Made by a program: the position numbers and the translations under genes. Below the pieces are notes generated by a model. That model searched no databases. It was not told the DNA's origin and was given only the letters and a program-made list of their open reading frames with translations. 64,000 nucleotides of DNA from Diplolepis rosae (lineage: Eukaryota > Arthropoda > Insecta > Hymenoptera > Diplolepididae), in contig JAPYXD010000704.1 in assembly GCA_030998225.1 (NCBI GenBank), positions 5,146,001 through 5,210,000 of the forward strand, written 5' to 3'. Positions 1 through 10,361 of the stretch are shown here, piece by piece (within the stretch, counting starts at the first letter, position 1; each line of letters opens with the position of its first letter).

Positions 1-424
1 CAATATTTAAAATAACCTACGGTCACCGGTCATAGTATTATTGTTTGCACTCACACGTACATCAAATACTATGACCGGTGCTGCACTCTGGTGAATACTT
101 TTCGCTGCAGACCCCAAATTTCAACATGCCCTGAGTTTCAACTAGCCCCGGTTTACCATAGTTAGTACCGACAGTATTTTATTTATTACAGAAAAAGCGC
201 CTTTTCGATTTTGATGAAACTTTTTGTGGTCAAATTGCATACTATAAACAATATTTTCAATATTTTTGGTAGGTGTAGATGAATTAGAACTACGGTAAAA
301 AAATGTTAGAAAATATTTTTGTTTTTTTTCTCTACTAACAGTTGTGTGAAAATCTGAAAACAATATATAATATTCTTTGAAATATTCCCCAACGAGTGGC
401 ATTAGTTTTATTTTTCTAGCCCCT
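1..424. other. Left flank of the LTR retrotransposon, no gene recognised
   Basis: AT-rich DNA with no recognisable gene. An 86-codon reading frame on the minus strand (142-402) matches no family I know and is probably chance. The only clear structure is the inverted repeat at 24-80, listed separately. The last four bases, CCCT at 421-424, are the left target-site duplication of the retrotransposon. Confidence 0.6.
24..80. repeat. Perfect 16-bp inverted repeat
   Basis: The arms at 24-39 (CACCGGTCATAGTATT) and 65-80 are exact reverse complements separated by 25 nt. It could be the end of a palindromic element that continues left of the window, or a small MITE. No target duplication could be assigned. 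Confidence 0.8.
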
Positions 425-647
425 TGTTACCAGGCCAGATGATGACCTCCTTCCCCCAGGTTTAGTTACCCATATATGTAAAGGTTGATGACCTCCCCCT
501 CCTAGGTTTAGCTGTCTATATATGTAGAGGTTCAGGCAGGCCTCGTCAGTTCTTCTCTAACATCTCTCAAGAATAAAAACATACAAAGTGACATCAGTTT
601 GATGTCACTACCTTTAAAAATTAGAAAGTTTAGTTTTCACTATAACA
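425..647 (+). repeat. 5' long terminal repeat
   Basis: A 223-bp LTR, TG...CA with TGTTA/TAACA inverted ends. Its U3 part contains two imperfect copies of a roughly 46-bp unit (about 441-486 and 487-532), each with GATGACCTCC, AGGTTTAG and TATATGTA blocks. AATAAA at 572-577 is the likely polyadenylation signal. Just downstream, AGTGACATCA (587-596) and its exact reverse complement (600-609) form a 10-bp stem with a 3-nt loop. No conventional TATA box is obvious. Confidence 0.97.
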
Positions 648-650
648 TTT

Positions 651-668
651 TGGCGATCCTGCCACGAT
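651..668 (+). other. Primer-binding site, probably tRNA-Arg
   Basis: TGGCGATCCTGCCACGAT begins 3 nt after the 5' LTR. It starts with the obligatory TGG and is complementary to a tRNA 3' end of the form ...GGCAGGATCGCCA. From general knowledge this fits an insect tRNA-Arg best, but I could not check it against a tRNA set. Confidence 0.75.
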
Positions 669-1488
669 CCGCTTAAGTTCTCGGTTTTTAATTTCTACGA
701 AAATCCACATAGAACGCGGACCTGTGCGAGACTTGGAATCCACGGACCCAAGAAGCTAAAGAAACTTTACGAAGTTTTAAAAATAAGAAGAACTCCGGAC
801 TTCACTACGGTAAGCCCGAAAACAGGAATAAGTAGCTGATAATAAAAATTAGTTGGTGAATTTAGTAGCCACTATACCACGTAAATTATCAGTGAAAGAT
901 TCCATTAAAATTGAACGAGGCCCGCAATCAGGCGGAAGACGCATCTGCGTAAGTAAGCAGCCAACGCCCAGCCAGGCAACCGGTTCTCAACAGTAAGCTG
1001 ACTCATCTCTTCGACACGTCAAGAAAGGCAGGCGGTCTACGGATCCCACATCAGGCCACGAGTAGCACAGTAAGCATTACTTCTAGAAAGTGAAAGTACT
1101 TTAAACATTTCTCAATCGATCTTGGGCCTTAGAGTATAAATCCTCTTTACGTACATTGCACGGCGACTGTACTACGGTACAGGTGAGGTAAAGTTGAGGC
1201 AAGATCGGGTTGGCTATACTCTGTGTGTTCACAAGCACTGGCCACCCTTAACAAATTAAGTATCACTACCTCAAAATCAGTAGCAGTTTGTAGCAACTTA
1301 TACTGCATTTTGTTGTATTAAAAAATAAACATTTAAAATTTTACCGCGACATTCTACACCCGAGTCACAAACAATAGATAAGTAGGTACACTGGCGTTTG
1401 ATAAACACCGAGATAGCACGCTCTATCAAACTGACTCATCCTACGATACGGACTCATCCTCTTTAAATTCCCAATCACAACCACTCTC
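669..1488 (+). other. Long untranslated leader of the retrotransposon
   Basis: About 820 bp between the primer-binding site and the gag start, with no long reading frame. Packaging signals and the splice donor for an env message would be expected here in errantivirus-type elements, but none can be named with confidence from sequence alone. Confidence 0.6.
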
Positions 1489-2736
1489 ATGTCTCGAGCA
1501 CAATCTCCCGTCAGGGCCCAGTCCCCCTCTTACACCACTGACGAATTACTAGTAAGGGTTCTCAGCCAAATGGAAACTCTGACTATCTCATTCAACGCCC
1601 TGAAAAAAGAAAACGAAAATAGGATAGATGAAATTTCAAGATTATCAAAGAAATTAGGAGGAGCAGAGACAGTGGAAACAGATAGTGAATCCCAGCAACG
1701 ACCAGAAGCGACAGACGATCATTCTTCGGTCGAAGAAAAAACATTCCAAAGAAAAGAAACATTTAGACCAAGACAGGAAAATATTTACGGTCAATCACAA
1801 TTTTTCCCAACAACTGTCCCAACAGCACCACACGAGGAACGGAAAATGGGAGCCAAGTTAGCAATTGAAACAATAAAGCCAATTAACGGTCAGGACGACA
1901 TGGGAGTAGAAGATTTTATAAAAACGGTAAAGAGAGCTAGAATAAGATGCGAAGAACCAGAAATTCTTTTAGATTTAATTTTAGCAAAGAAAATTACACA
2001 CGTGGCAGAAAAAGCCATTAGATATATGCAAATAAACTCCTATGAAGATTTATACGCGGCACTCAGACAAAATTTGAGACAAACCAGTTCATTAATTTCA
2101 TTAAAATCTAAATTAGAAAGCTGCAAGCAAGGCTTAACAGAAACGGTTCAGAACTTCACGACGAGGTTTCGACAAATAACAAATGAAATAAATTACCTAG
2201 TCCAATCCCAGCACGTAAACCCCACTAAACGAAGACTTAAAATAGAATTGGAAGAAGAAGAAGCCGTTAACCGTTACTTATTAAATTTAAAAAGAGAAAT
2301 TGGAATGCAGGTACGTCTGTTAAAACCGAACACAGTAAACGAGGCTCAAGCATTAGCCATCGAAACTGAAACATGGTTAAAAGACAGCCAGCCTGTCAGA
2401 CAAATTATCAAACCACCAGTAAAAATATGGGCCAAATCACCCGGACCACCTCGACTCAGTGCAAATACTACACCTAGAGCACAGAATAGTACCATACCAC
2501 TGAGTGACAGATTTAAAATGAATTGCTTCAAGTGCGGCAAAATAGGTCATATATCTTCACAGTGCCGAGTGAAGCAGGGTTTTCCCCCAGGCCATGGTTT
2601 CAAGCGACCACCTCCGGTAAGAGCAATCCAAGAGGAAGAAACAGAAGCGGAAAACATGACAGAGGAAGAAATAACGGAGCAACTGATCTTCGAGGAATCA
2701 GCCGAATTTCTTCCATATGCGGAAGATTATTATTAG
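1489..2736 (+). CDS. gag: Gag polyprotein (intact)
   Basis: An intact 415-residue Gag, the particle-forming structural protein of the retrotransposon. The N-terminal 90 residues are hydrophilic, with a heptad-like stretch near residues 24-60. The central part (about 125-310) is the helical matrix/capsid-like region. A single CCHC zinc knuckle, C-X2-C-X4-H-X4-C, has Cys346, Cys349, His354 and Cys359 and would bind RNA. The C-terminus is acidic. The ATG at 1489 is the first in this frame after a long leader. Gag ends at the TAG at 2734-2736, by which point the pol frame (shifted by -1) is already open, so Gag-Pol synthesis by -1 frameshifting is the expected mode. I could not identify a convincing slippery heptamer. 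Confidence 0.93.
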   Translation: MSRAQSPVRAQSPSYTTDELLVRVLSQMETLTISFNALKKENENRIDEISRLSKKLGGAETVETDSESQQRPEATDDHSSVEEKTFQRKETFRPRQENIYGQSQFFPTTVPTAPHEERKMGAKLAIETIKPINGQDDMGVEDFIKTVKRARIRCEEPEILLDLILAKKITHVAEKAIRYMQINSYEDLYAALRQNLRQTSSLISLKSKLESCKQGLTETVQNFTTRFRQITNEINYLVQSQHVNPTKRRLKIELEEEEAVNRYLLNLKREIGMQVRLLKPNTVNEAQALAIETETWLKDSQPVRQIIKPPVKIWAKSPGPPRLSANTTPRAQNSTIPLSDRFKMNCFKCGKIGHISSQCRVKQGFPPGHGFKRPPPVRAIQEEETEAENMTEEEITEQLIFEESAEFLPYAEDYY

Positions 2737-5215
2737 TAGACTCAGGAGCTGCTATAAACATAATCAAAGAAAAAATATTGGATGATAGAGACGAAAGGAA
2801 ATCTACCCACAAAACATTCCTAATGGGTAACGATCGGCATATCTCTAAACATTCTACAAAATTAAACTTTTTTGGACAAGAACACGTTTTCTACATAGTA
2901 CCCAACGATTTTCCCTTACCAGAAGGAGGTATAATTGGAATTAAATTCTTTGAAAAATATCCAAGATATGCGATCACGAACAGTCACCTCGTGCTAAATA
3001 AGGTAAAGCTACCTTTGCACCTAAGCAATGATTTCATACCAGGAAAATCCGAAAAGATATGTACCATTTCAACTGACGCAGAAGATCAAGATATTATCAT
3101 TATAGATGATAAGGAAATTCCCGACGGACTCTACACTATACGAAACGGACAAATAAAAATCCCATTGAAAAATAATGAGGATTACCCTAAAGAAGTAAAT
3201 CTCCAGATTAGCTACGAACCTATATTAAAAATAATCACAAATGAAAGTAATGGAACTCAAATGACCTTTAGACTAAATGAATTATTGAAAGCTTCAAGAT
3301 TAGATCATTTAGAAAAAGACCAGAGAGAATTCATCAAAAAAATGATAGCCAGATATTCGGAAGTTTTCACGTTAGAATCAGACCCACTTCCATGTACTAA
3401 CCTTACCGAACATCAAATAGTACTTAAAAATGGAAAAATAATCAATCTAAGATCCCACAAATTACCCGAAAAACACCGACAGTTTGCCCTAGAAGAAACA
3501 GAAAAGTTATTAAAAAAGGGAATTATAAGAGAAAGCCAATCACCATACAACTCACCTTTATGGATAGTACCGAAAAAAGGAAATAAATTAAGAATGGTAA
3601 TTGACTACAGAAAGATTAATGAAGACACGGATCAAGATGCTTACCCATTACCAATGATCGATGATATACTAGATCACTTAGGAAAAGCTAAGTTCTTTTC
3701 TGCCTTTGACCTCTCAGCTGGATTCCACCAAATCCCGATGAAGGAAGAAGACAAAAAATACACTGCGTTTTCTACAACCCAAGGACATTTCGAATACAAT
3801 CGCATGCCTTTCGGTTTAAAGAACGCACCAGCCACTTTCCAAAGAATGATGGATAATGCATTCAGAGGATTAATCGGAACAAAATGCTTTGCGTACATAG
3901 ATGACATTGTGATATTCGGAAGCTCAATTCAGGAACATAATGAGAACTTAGTAGCAGTCATGGAAAGAATCTACCAGTTAGGACTAAGATTAGAACCGAA
4001 AAAATGAGAATACCTTAAACCAGAACTTGAATACCTTGGACACATAATAACCAAAGAAGGAGTCAAACCCAACCCTGATAAAATAAACTGCATAAAAGAA
4101 TTCAGACCATTGAAAACTGTAAAAGATGTGCAATCATTTTTAGGACTTGCAGGTTACTATAGGAAATTCATCAAGAATTTCTCTACTATAGCGAGACCCT
4201 TAACAAAGCTAACTCAGAAAGAGACAATATTCGATTGGACCCCAGACTGCGAAAAAGCATTTTACGATTTGAAGAACGCATTGGTAATCGCACCAGTTTT
4301 AAAATTCCCTGATTTTTCCAAACAATTTATACTGACTACGGACGCATCCAACTGTGGATTAGGAGCAGTATTGAGCCAAGACGGGCACCCTTGTCTTTTT
4401 ATATCAAGAACATTGAACAAAGCCGAAGAAAAATACACCACCTCTGAAAAAGAACTTTTAGCAATTGTATGGGCTATGAAACGCCTCAGACAATATCTTC
4501 TCGGAAAGAAATTCAAAATTCAAACAGACCACCGTGCTTTAGTTTGGCTACACAATGTGAAAGACTCTAGCTCAAGACTCTTACGATGGCGACTTCGTAT
4601 GGAAGAATACGAATACGAAATAGAATATGTAAAAGGAAAAGAAAATAAAGTAGCGGATTGTCTATCCAGACTTTTTCCCATCACTAAGGACACATTACAA
4701 GAAGGAATGGAAAAAACCGGAATTAGTACTGAAGAAGAAGAACCAAGCTTGGAAGACCAGTCACCGGAAATAGAAACATTCGACAAGCCGCGAATAACAA
4801 AAGACGAAATATTAAAAGAAAAAATTAAATTAACCGCAAGGCGAATGAGAGAACCATCAGAAAATGAAACCACAGAAACGGAAGAAGAAATCACGGAAAC
4901 ACCAGGAGACAATACTAATTTATATACGGATTTTATAAATTGGAAACTACAACCAGTCAAAGGCAAAATTAAAACAAAGCCTAACGCTATCGGCAAACTT
5001 TGGAAAGAAGTAACTAAGGATGAAATGCCTATGTACAACGAAGAAGATTGGCTGTATAAATTAAGTTGGTTTTTCGAAGAATTTCTGGAGCGAGAAGTAA
5101 TTCAAGAAATAATGGAATTCCTATCAAACTATTATCCAGATAAGAATTTCCACATTTGTTTCTCTACAACCCGAGAATTAACTAAGGAAGAACGAAACAA
5201 ATTATTAAAGAAGCT
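2703..5215 (+). pseudogene. pol: Pol: protease, reverse transcriptase and RNase H (one premature stop)
   Basis: Pol N-terminal part, in the -1 frame relative to gag. The aspartic protease has VDSGAA (Asp at 2739-2741) and a typical IIGIKFF segment. The RT domain contains the NSPLWIVPKK and MVIDYRKIN blocks, FDLSAGFHQIP, and the catalytic YIDD at 3894-3905 (canonical YxDD). RNase H follows with TTDAS, EKELLAIVWA, QTDHRAL and an Asp in the NKVADCLSRL block, so all four acidic positions are present. A single in-frame TGA at 4005-4007 interrupts pol between the RT palm and the connection; related elements normally have a Cys codon there. The frame is otherwise open to the TAA that closes it at 5370-5372. 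The homologous frame is lost near 5190-5215, where a 1-nt deletion (or 2-nt insertion) moves the integrase into another frame. Confidence 0.93.
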
Positions 5216-6253
5216 CATAGGGATCACACAGGAGAAAAAAATACTATCGAAAAAGCCAAGAGAATCGGAAATTGGACCAACATGGACCAAGACATTAAGT
5301 ACTATGTCAAAAAATGCCCTAAATGACAACTACAAAAGACCACGCGAATTAAGAAGCAATCCGAAAGTATAAAACCCGACATACCACTCAATCCAAATGA
5401 TAAAATAGCACTGGATATTTTTGGACCGTTACCCACTACACCTAGAGGTAACAAATACATACTTAGTATTCAGGATAGATTGACCAGATACACCACTTTA
5501 ATACCGTTAGAAAGTGAAACCTCAACAGCAATAGTAGAAGCTATGATAGAACAATATATTTACATTTATGGATCTCCTAAAATTATTCTCACTGATCAAG
5601 GGTCTAACTTTCTATCTGAGTTAATGGACCAATTTGAGAAAGCTTTGAAAATCAAACATATTAAAACTACAGCATTCCATCCACAATCCAACGGAAACAT
5701 TGAAAGAATGCACTCAACCCTGAATAATCTGATCAAAACTAGCATGGCAGAAAATCAGAATAACTGTGACGAAAATCTAAAATATGTAAATTTCGCAATA
5801 AATTCAAATGTAAATCAAACCACGGGATTCACACCCTTTGAACTCACGTTTGGAAGATTACCAAATATACCATATAAAATTGAAAACTCACCCAATTTAA
5901 CCCATCAAGATCTGATTAGAAAATGGAGGAAAAAACACGAGGAAAACATCAGAAAAGCTAAAGAAAGAATCCAAGTGGAATTAGAAAAAACTAAGAAAAG
6001 ATTGGATGAAGGAATAACAAGAACGCATCCTTTATACAAGCCAGGGAACCTAGTTAAAATCTTAAATAACACCAAGCAAAACAAATTAGAACAATCCTGG
6101 AAAGGTCCTTACGAAGTTATAGATTACCTAGATAATAATAATCTACGCATTAGGAATAAAGATAAAATACTGAGAGTACACATAGATCAGTGTATGCCTT
6201 ATTTTTTAGATGAGGACCCTAGTACTTCTAATAGCGGCAATGGCCAACTGTAA
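5216..6253 (+). pseudogene. pol: Integrase with HHCC, DD35E core and GPY/F module
   Basis: Continues pol in a different frame from RT. The N-terminal zinc-binding part is recognisable (His residues near 5216-5227, WTNM, KKCPK), but its last Cys position is a TGA (5324-5326). The catalytic core is complete: Asp in LDIFGPLP (codon 5414-5416), Asp in LTDQGSNF (5594-5596) and Glu in NIERMH (5702-5704), giving the D-X35-E spacing. A GPY/F module (WKGPYEV, about 6098-6118) follows and the frame ends at TAA 6251-6253. From the ATG at 5480 to the stop it is open for 257 codons. The stop and the upstream frameshift make it non-functional as part of Pol. Confidence 0.93.
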
Positions 6254-7178
6254 AGCCAACTACACCTTACAACCGTCAAAATTCCCATTATAGAACAGGA
6301 AGAGGGTACCATCAAACATATTATACCTATCCCTTATCCTATCCAAAACCTATATTTTGCAGTAATTCCCGACCATGACTATTTAATAAAATTTAGAGAC
6401 TCATATGTAATTACTGACAAGGAAACAATAAATAAATGTACAACGATAAGCGAATATAAAATTTGCGAAAGAAACCAACCAAACCTTAGGTTGACTGACA
6501 GTGAAACATGCGAAGCTACGATATTCAAACGATACTCAGAGAACAAATGTAAAACTTCACCTTTTGCTTTACACAAAGAAACCTTCATACCCGTACTAAA
6601 CGGATACATAATAGTACTAATGAACGAGGTAGATTTAGATATTAGCTGCGAAACAGGAATAGAACACCTAAAGATTAAACAACTCTCACTACTGACGGGC
6701 TCAAATTGTAAAATCTATAATGGAATGGACGCACTGTACCTTAGCAAAAATCTAAAGGGACAATTTTACAACGAATTCAATGTGACCTACAACATTAGTT
6801 ACTCTAACGACGATCTAAAAACCTTAGAAAGTAAATTAATACGTCTCCCTAAAATTATAGATAACAATGAATTACGACAAGCCAAATTAAGCCTATATGT
6901 TAAAATCAATAGCCACTAACAGAAGACTAAGAACATGGAGAGAAACAACTATAGATTGGTCAAGCTATTTAGGTTACGCAGCGCTAGGATTAGGATCAGC
7001 CTATGTTCTGTACAGATTAGGAATACTCGAATTCATACAAAAGTGTATGCCCAAAAAACTCTGTATATTCTGTGTAAAAACAAAGGTAACAACGCCGACG
7101 AACGTTGTCACGTACAATTCTAGCTTGCAACCCTTGGTAACCACCGAAATACCAAAAGAAAGGAGGGTAAGAATTTAG
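6254..7178 (+). pseudogene. env: Envelope-like gene remnant: C-terminal half only, frameshifted
   Basis: Begins in the same frame as integrase immediately after its stop and is open to 6919. The product looks like the C-terminal half of an errantivirus/baculovirus-F-type envelope protein: a spaced set of cysteines in short hydrophilic blocks (for example NKCTTISEYKIC and SCETGIEHLKI). Around 6890-6900 the frame jumps by +1 (or -2) into a second frame (6897-7178). That frame supplies a hydrophobic segment near SSYLGYAALGLGSAYVLY, a probable membrane anchor, and a short tail. No signal peptide, surface subunit or furin site is present, so the N-terminal half of env has been deleted. A protein of unknown function with a coincidental membrane segment is less likely. 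Confidence 0.72.
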
Positions 7179-7249
7179 TAAATTGAGAGACTAATTCATG
7201 TCTAAAACAGACGGGTAAAATCTAGAAATTAAAGGGTTAATTTATGTCT

Positions 7250-7260
7250 AAAAAGGGGGG
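7250..7260 (+). other. Polypurine tract
   Basis: AAAAAGGGGGG directly abuts the 3' LTR, as needed for plus-strand priming. The 17-nt string around 7190-7206 (TTAATTCATGTCTAAAA-type) recurs at 7237-7253 just before the tract, a small local duplication. Confidence 0.92.
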
Positions 7261-7483
7261 TGTTACCAGGCCAGATGATGACCTCCTTCCCCCAGGTTTA
7301 GTTACCCATATATGTAGAGGTTGATGACCTCCCCCTCCTAGGTTTAGCTGTCTATATATGTAGAGGTTCAGGCAGGCCTCGTCAGTTCTTTTCTAACATC
7401 TCTCAAGAATAAAAACATACAAAGTGACATCAGTTTGATGTCACTGCCTTTAAAAATTAGAAAGTTTAGTTTTCACTATAACA
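7261..7483 (+). repeat. 3' long terminal repeat
   Basis: 223 bp, identical to the 5' LTR except for three substitutions: one in the A-rich string after the first TATATGTA, one in the CAGTTCTT(C/T)TCTAAC string, and one just after the hairpin (GTCACT(A/G)CC). It is followed by the CCCT target duplication at 7484-7487. Confidence 0.97.
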
Positions 7484-7689
7484 CCCTTTAGTTTTTGAGA
7501 AAAATGAGTTTAAAAAATAACCGAACCTACATGTACTTTCTCGATTATCTCAAGGACAGTTCAAGATTAGAGGCTAAAAACTGTATGTATCGTATTCTCA
7601 TGGCAGGCAAATATCACAACGTAAGTTATTTTAAATATTGGCTATGGGGGCCATTTCACAATGCTTACCACGCTAGACCCTTTAATCTC

Positions 7690-8530
7690 ATTTTCCTGTG
7701 AGCTGTGTCTACTTTTCCTATTTTGAATAGCGATTCTACTTCTTTAAATTTTTCTTTTAGCAAGTTTTTTCGCGCTTTTCTGCACCTTATCTGCACTTTG
7801 TTCCTACGTCTGCTATATTGTCTTTCTCCTTGTTCTTCTCTTGCATTCTTGTGTCTTCTTCTCTCATTCATCAGTTCTAATGTTTCTTTGTCTATCCACG
7901 GCTTCCTAGCTGCTCTTGTTTCTTTCCCTAATACTTCTTCTGCAGCTTTTAGAATACTGCCTTCAGTATTTGTCCATCTGTCATTGATACTACCTACTCC
8001 GTTATTTCCTGTGTTAACGAGTTCACCCCTTGCCGCTTTTAGAAAAAATCTCCTTGTCTCCTTGTCCTGTAGTTTTCCAATATTAAATTTATCTGTCCTT
8101 GTCATCTTTTTTGTTGTCTTGAACTTGAGACTAAATTTTATAATAAATGGATTCTAGTCACTATCTATATCTGCGCTCGGATAATGCTTACAGTCTTCAA
8201 CTTGGTTCCTAAATATTTGCTTGAATAAAATTTAATCTATTTGATATCTTCCTATATCGCCAGGCATTTTCCACGTATATATTCGTCTTTTGTGATTTTC
8301 GAAGAGCGTGTTTGCTATGACCAGCATATGCTTCGGGCAAAATTCTACTAACCTGTCTCCGCGTTCATTTTGCTAACCTAGACCATATTTTCCTACAATC
8401 CCTCTCTTTTTTTTCTCCTACCTCATTAGAATAAAATTGTTTGTTCATTTAACCCTTTTCAATACAGAAGATCATTTGCTTGTGGCCACCTGACTTCACT
8501 AAGTCCTACTACGTCTAACGATAACCTATA
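7690..8530 (-). pseudogene. LINE fragment (RTE-like endonuclease and linker)
   Basis: Minus-strand reading frames give the C-terminal half of an endonuclease/exonuclease/phosphatase domain: a block like LDVVGLSEVRWP near 8500, NERGDRLVEFCPKHMLVIAN, HKRRIYTWKMPGD near 8290, and a damaged SDH-type block near 8155. These lead into a basic linker (ARKPWIDKETLELMNERR) encoded at 7665-8105. This arrangement is typical of RTE-type insect LINEs, including copies annotated as craniofacial development protein 2-like. The endonuclease part has several stops and frameshifts, and the reverse transcriptase that should follow is missing, so it is a 5'-and-3'-truncated relic. Confidence 0.8.
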
Positions 8531-8535
8531 CATTT

Positions 8536-9022
8536 CCCATTTTGAGTTTTCAAAATCTCTCCCGAGTGGCTCCCACCCGGAGATCCGAACGGGGAGTCAG
8601 TTTACTTCCGGAAAATTTCACCCGAGAGGAAGCTATCATTTTAAGTTTGTCTTTGGTTGGAAAACAGAAAACTGTATTTCCTCGGCGAATGTTGCTTGTT
8701 CATATTAGCAGTGGTTTGCGATTGCCCTCCGCTGTTCGCTATGATGTAATTTGCGGAGCAAAGCTGAAATGCTGAAAGGTGAAAATAATAAATGGAAGTA
8801 AGGTGTACGGGGTGGGATAAGCTGCGATAGTCAGGGAGATCTAATTAAAATAATTGTTTTCGTTAACATAATTTAAGAATAATTAATTAAACAATGTAGC
8901 CACTTCTTAAAAATGTACACTTGGACCATCCTTTGTATAAACGTGTAAAAACTGAAGATTGTTTTTTAAATTTCAACTCATCTTGATGCTTGCAGACCAA
9001 ATGAAGCTATCCGTAGGAGAAA
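8536..9022. other. Spacer without recognisable gene
   Basis: 8542-8775 is less AT-rich than its surroundings and holds a 77-codon plus-strand frame that I do not recognise. It may be a fragment of another repeat. The rest is AT-rich with nothing identifiable. Confidence 0.5.
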
Positions 9023-9024
9023 TA

Positions 9025-10317
9025 ACACATGGATCAATAAGTCCCGGGACTAACTAGGAAAAACACATTTTTTGGCAAAACTCGACTTTATTCATCAACA
9101 TAGTCTCCTTCAAAAGCAACACAATCAGTCCAGCGCTTCTCTAACATTTCAATACCTTTCTTGTAGAACGATTTATCTTTGGCCTCGAAATAAGCGTTCG
9201 TTTCGGCGATGACTTCCTTGTTGGAGTAGAATCTCTTTCCTTGGAGCATTTTTTGAGGTCTGCAAACAGGTAGTAGTCGCTGGGGGCCAGATCCAGTGAA
9301 TAAGGTGGGTGCGGAAGCAATTCGAAGGTCAATTCATTCAATTTCGCCATGGTAGCGAGCGACTTGTGACACGACGCATTGTCTTGGTAAAAGAGCACTT
9401 TTTTCTTCTTCATTTGGAGCCGTTTCTCACCGATTTCGTTCTTCAAACGCATCAATTGGCCAATTTAATGTTAGCTATTGATCGTCTTACCTTTTTCAAC
9501 GCAGTCGATGAACAAAACTCCATGAGCATCCCAAAATACTGAGGCCATAAACTTGCCGGCCCACATTTGCGTTTTTGGCAGCGTTGGACGCTTCTCACCG
9601 ACTGCAGCCCACTCGGCTGACGACCGCTTTGACCCCGGAGTGTAGTGATGGATCCAGGTTTCGTCCATTGTCACATACCAACGCAAAAAATTTGGTTTAT
9701 TTCGGCGAAACAACTCCAAACAGCGCTCGGAATCAACGACACGTTGTCGTTTTTGATCCACCGTGAGCAGACGCGGAACCCACTTTGACAACAGCTTCCT
9801 CATAGACAAATGTTCATGCAAAATAGCGTACACACGGCCGTATAATATCTGTAAGGTGTCAGCAATCTCACGCAATTTTAATTCACAGTTTTCGAAAACG
9901 ATTTGGTGGACTTTTTTGATGGTATCCGGTGTAACTACCTCATTTGGCCGGCCGGAGCGTTCAGCATCTTCAGTGTCTGTAGGACCACGTTTAAACTCAG
10001 CATACCACCGACAAATGTTTGTTTTTGATAGAGCAGAGTCCCCGTAGCACTTTTCAAGCCATTGCTGAGCTTGCACTGTTTTTTTTTTTTCATCAAAAAG
10101 CAATGTTAAATTAACACACGAAATTGTTTCGAATCCATTGTTTTGAGAATATCAAGACTAGCGTCACTTAAATCACTGTAACTCGTGGACCAAACATCAG
10201 AATGTCATGAAATTTTGACAGGTATCTTTTGAAGGTTGGTGCTCATGAAAAACCATACAGAACTTTTGTTGGCAACGCCATCTATGTGTCAGTCCCGGGA
10301 CTTATTGATCCACGTGT
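9025..10317 (-). mobile_element. Full-length mariner element, inactive
   Basis: A 1,293-bp element with TA target duplications at 9023-9024 and 10318-10319. Its terminal inverted repeats are about 27 bp, start ACAC(A/G)TGGATCAATAAG and contain the palindrome AGTCCCGGGACT. Size, TA target and ends are those of mariner. The transposase reads on the minus strand. Confidence 0.95.
9088..10138 (-). pseudogene. Mariner transposase (DD34D), broken
   Basis: Starts at the ATG at 10138 (MDSKQF...). An in-frame TAA lies at 10106-10108 and a frameshift in the T run at 10079-10090. The frame 10103-9471 then gives the helix-turn-helix region (QAQQWLEKCYGDSALSKTNI) and KWVPRLLTVDQK, followed by the first catalytic Asp in VTMDETWIHH. 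After another frameshift near 9460, the frame 9455-9141 has the second Asp (FYQDNASCHK) and the third (YSLDLAPSDYYLF). A final frameshift moves the C-terminus (CVAFEGDYVDE, stop at 9088-9090) into yet another frame. All three catalytic aspartates survive, but the gene has at least one stop and three frameshifts. Confidence 0.95.
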
Positions 10318-10361
10318 TATTATAGATTAAAATGTGCAAATCGTCCAATGCATATTAGACA

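Larger units (their letters stand above)
425..7483 (+). mobile_element. Complete gypsy/errantivirus-like LTR retrotransposon
   Basis: A 7,059-bp element bounded by two 223-bp LTRs (425-647 and 7261-7483). Both LTRs start TGTTA and end TAACA. It is flanked by a 4-bp target duplication, CCCT at 421-424 and 7484-7487, as usual for Ty3/gypsy integrases. The order is LTR, primer-binding site, gag, protease-RT-RNase H, integrase, env remnant, polypurine tract, LTR. The LTRs differ at three positions (about 98.7% identical), so the insertion is fairly recent. The copy is not autonomous: pol has two in-frame TGA codons and a frameshift, and env is truncated and frameshifted. Assignment to the env-bearing errantivirus-like group rests on the pol domain order, the GPY/F module in integrase and the env fragment. 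Confidence 0.97.

Noticed and set aside
142..402. 86-codon minus-strand reading frame
   Set aside because: No recognisable family, low-complexity composition and no splice or promoter context.
4005..5326. TGA at Cys positions taken as possible codon reassignment
   Set aside because: The dpr exons and transposases read with the standard code and use TGC/TGT for Cys, and several transposase genes end or break at TGA. Ordinary mutation is simpler.
7705..8157. 150-codon plus-strand frame with many Leu/Ser/Phe
   Set aside because: Antisense shadow of the LINE fragment on the minus strand.
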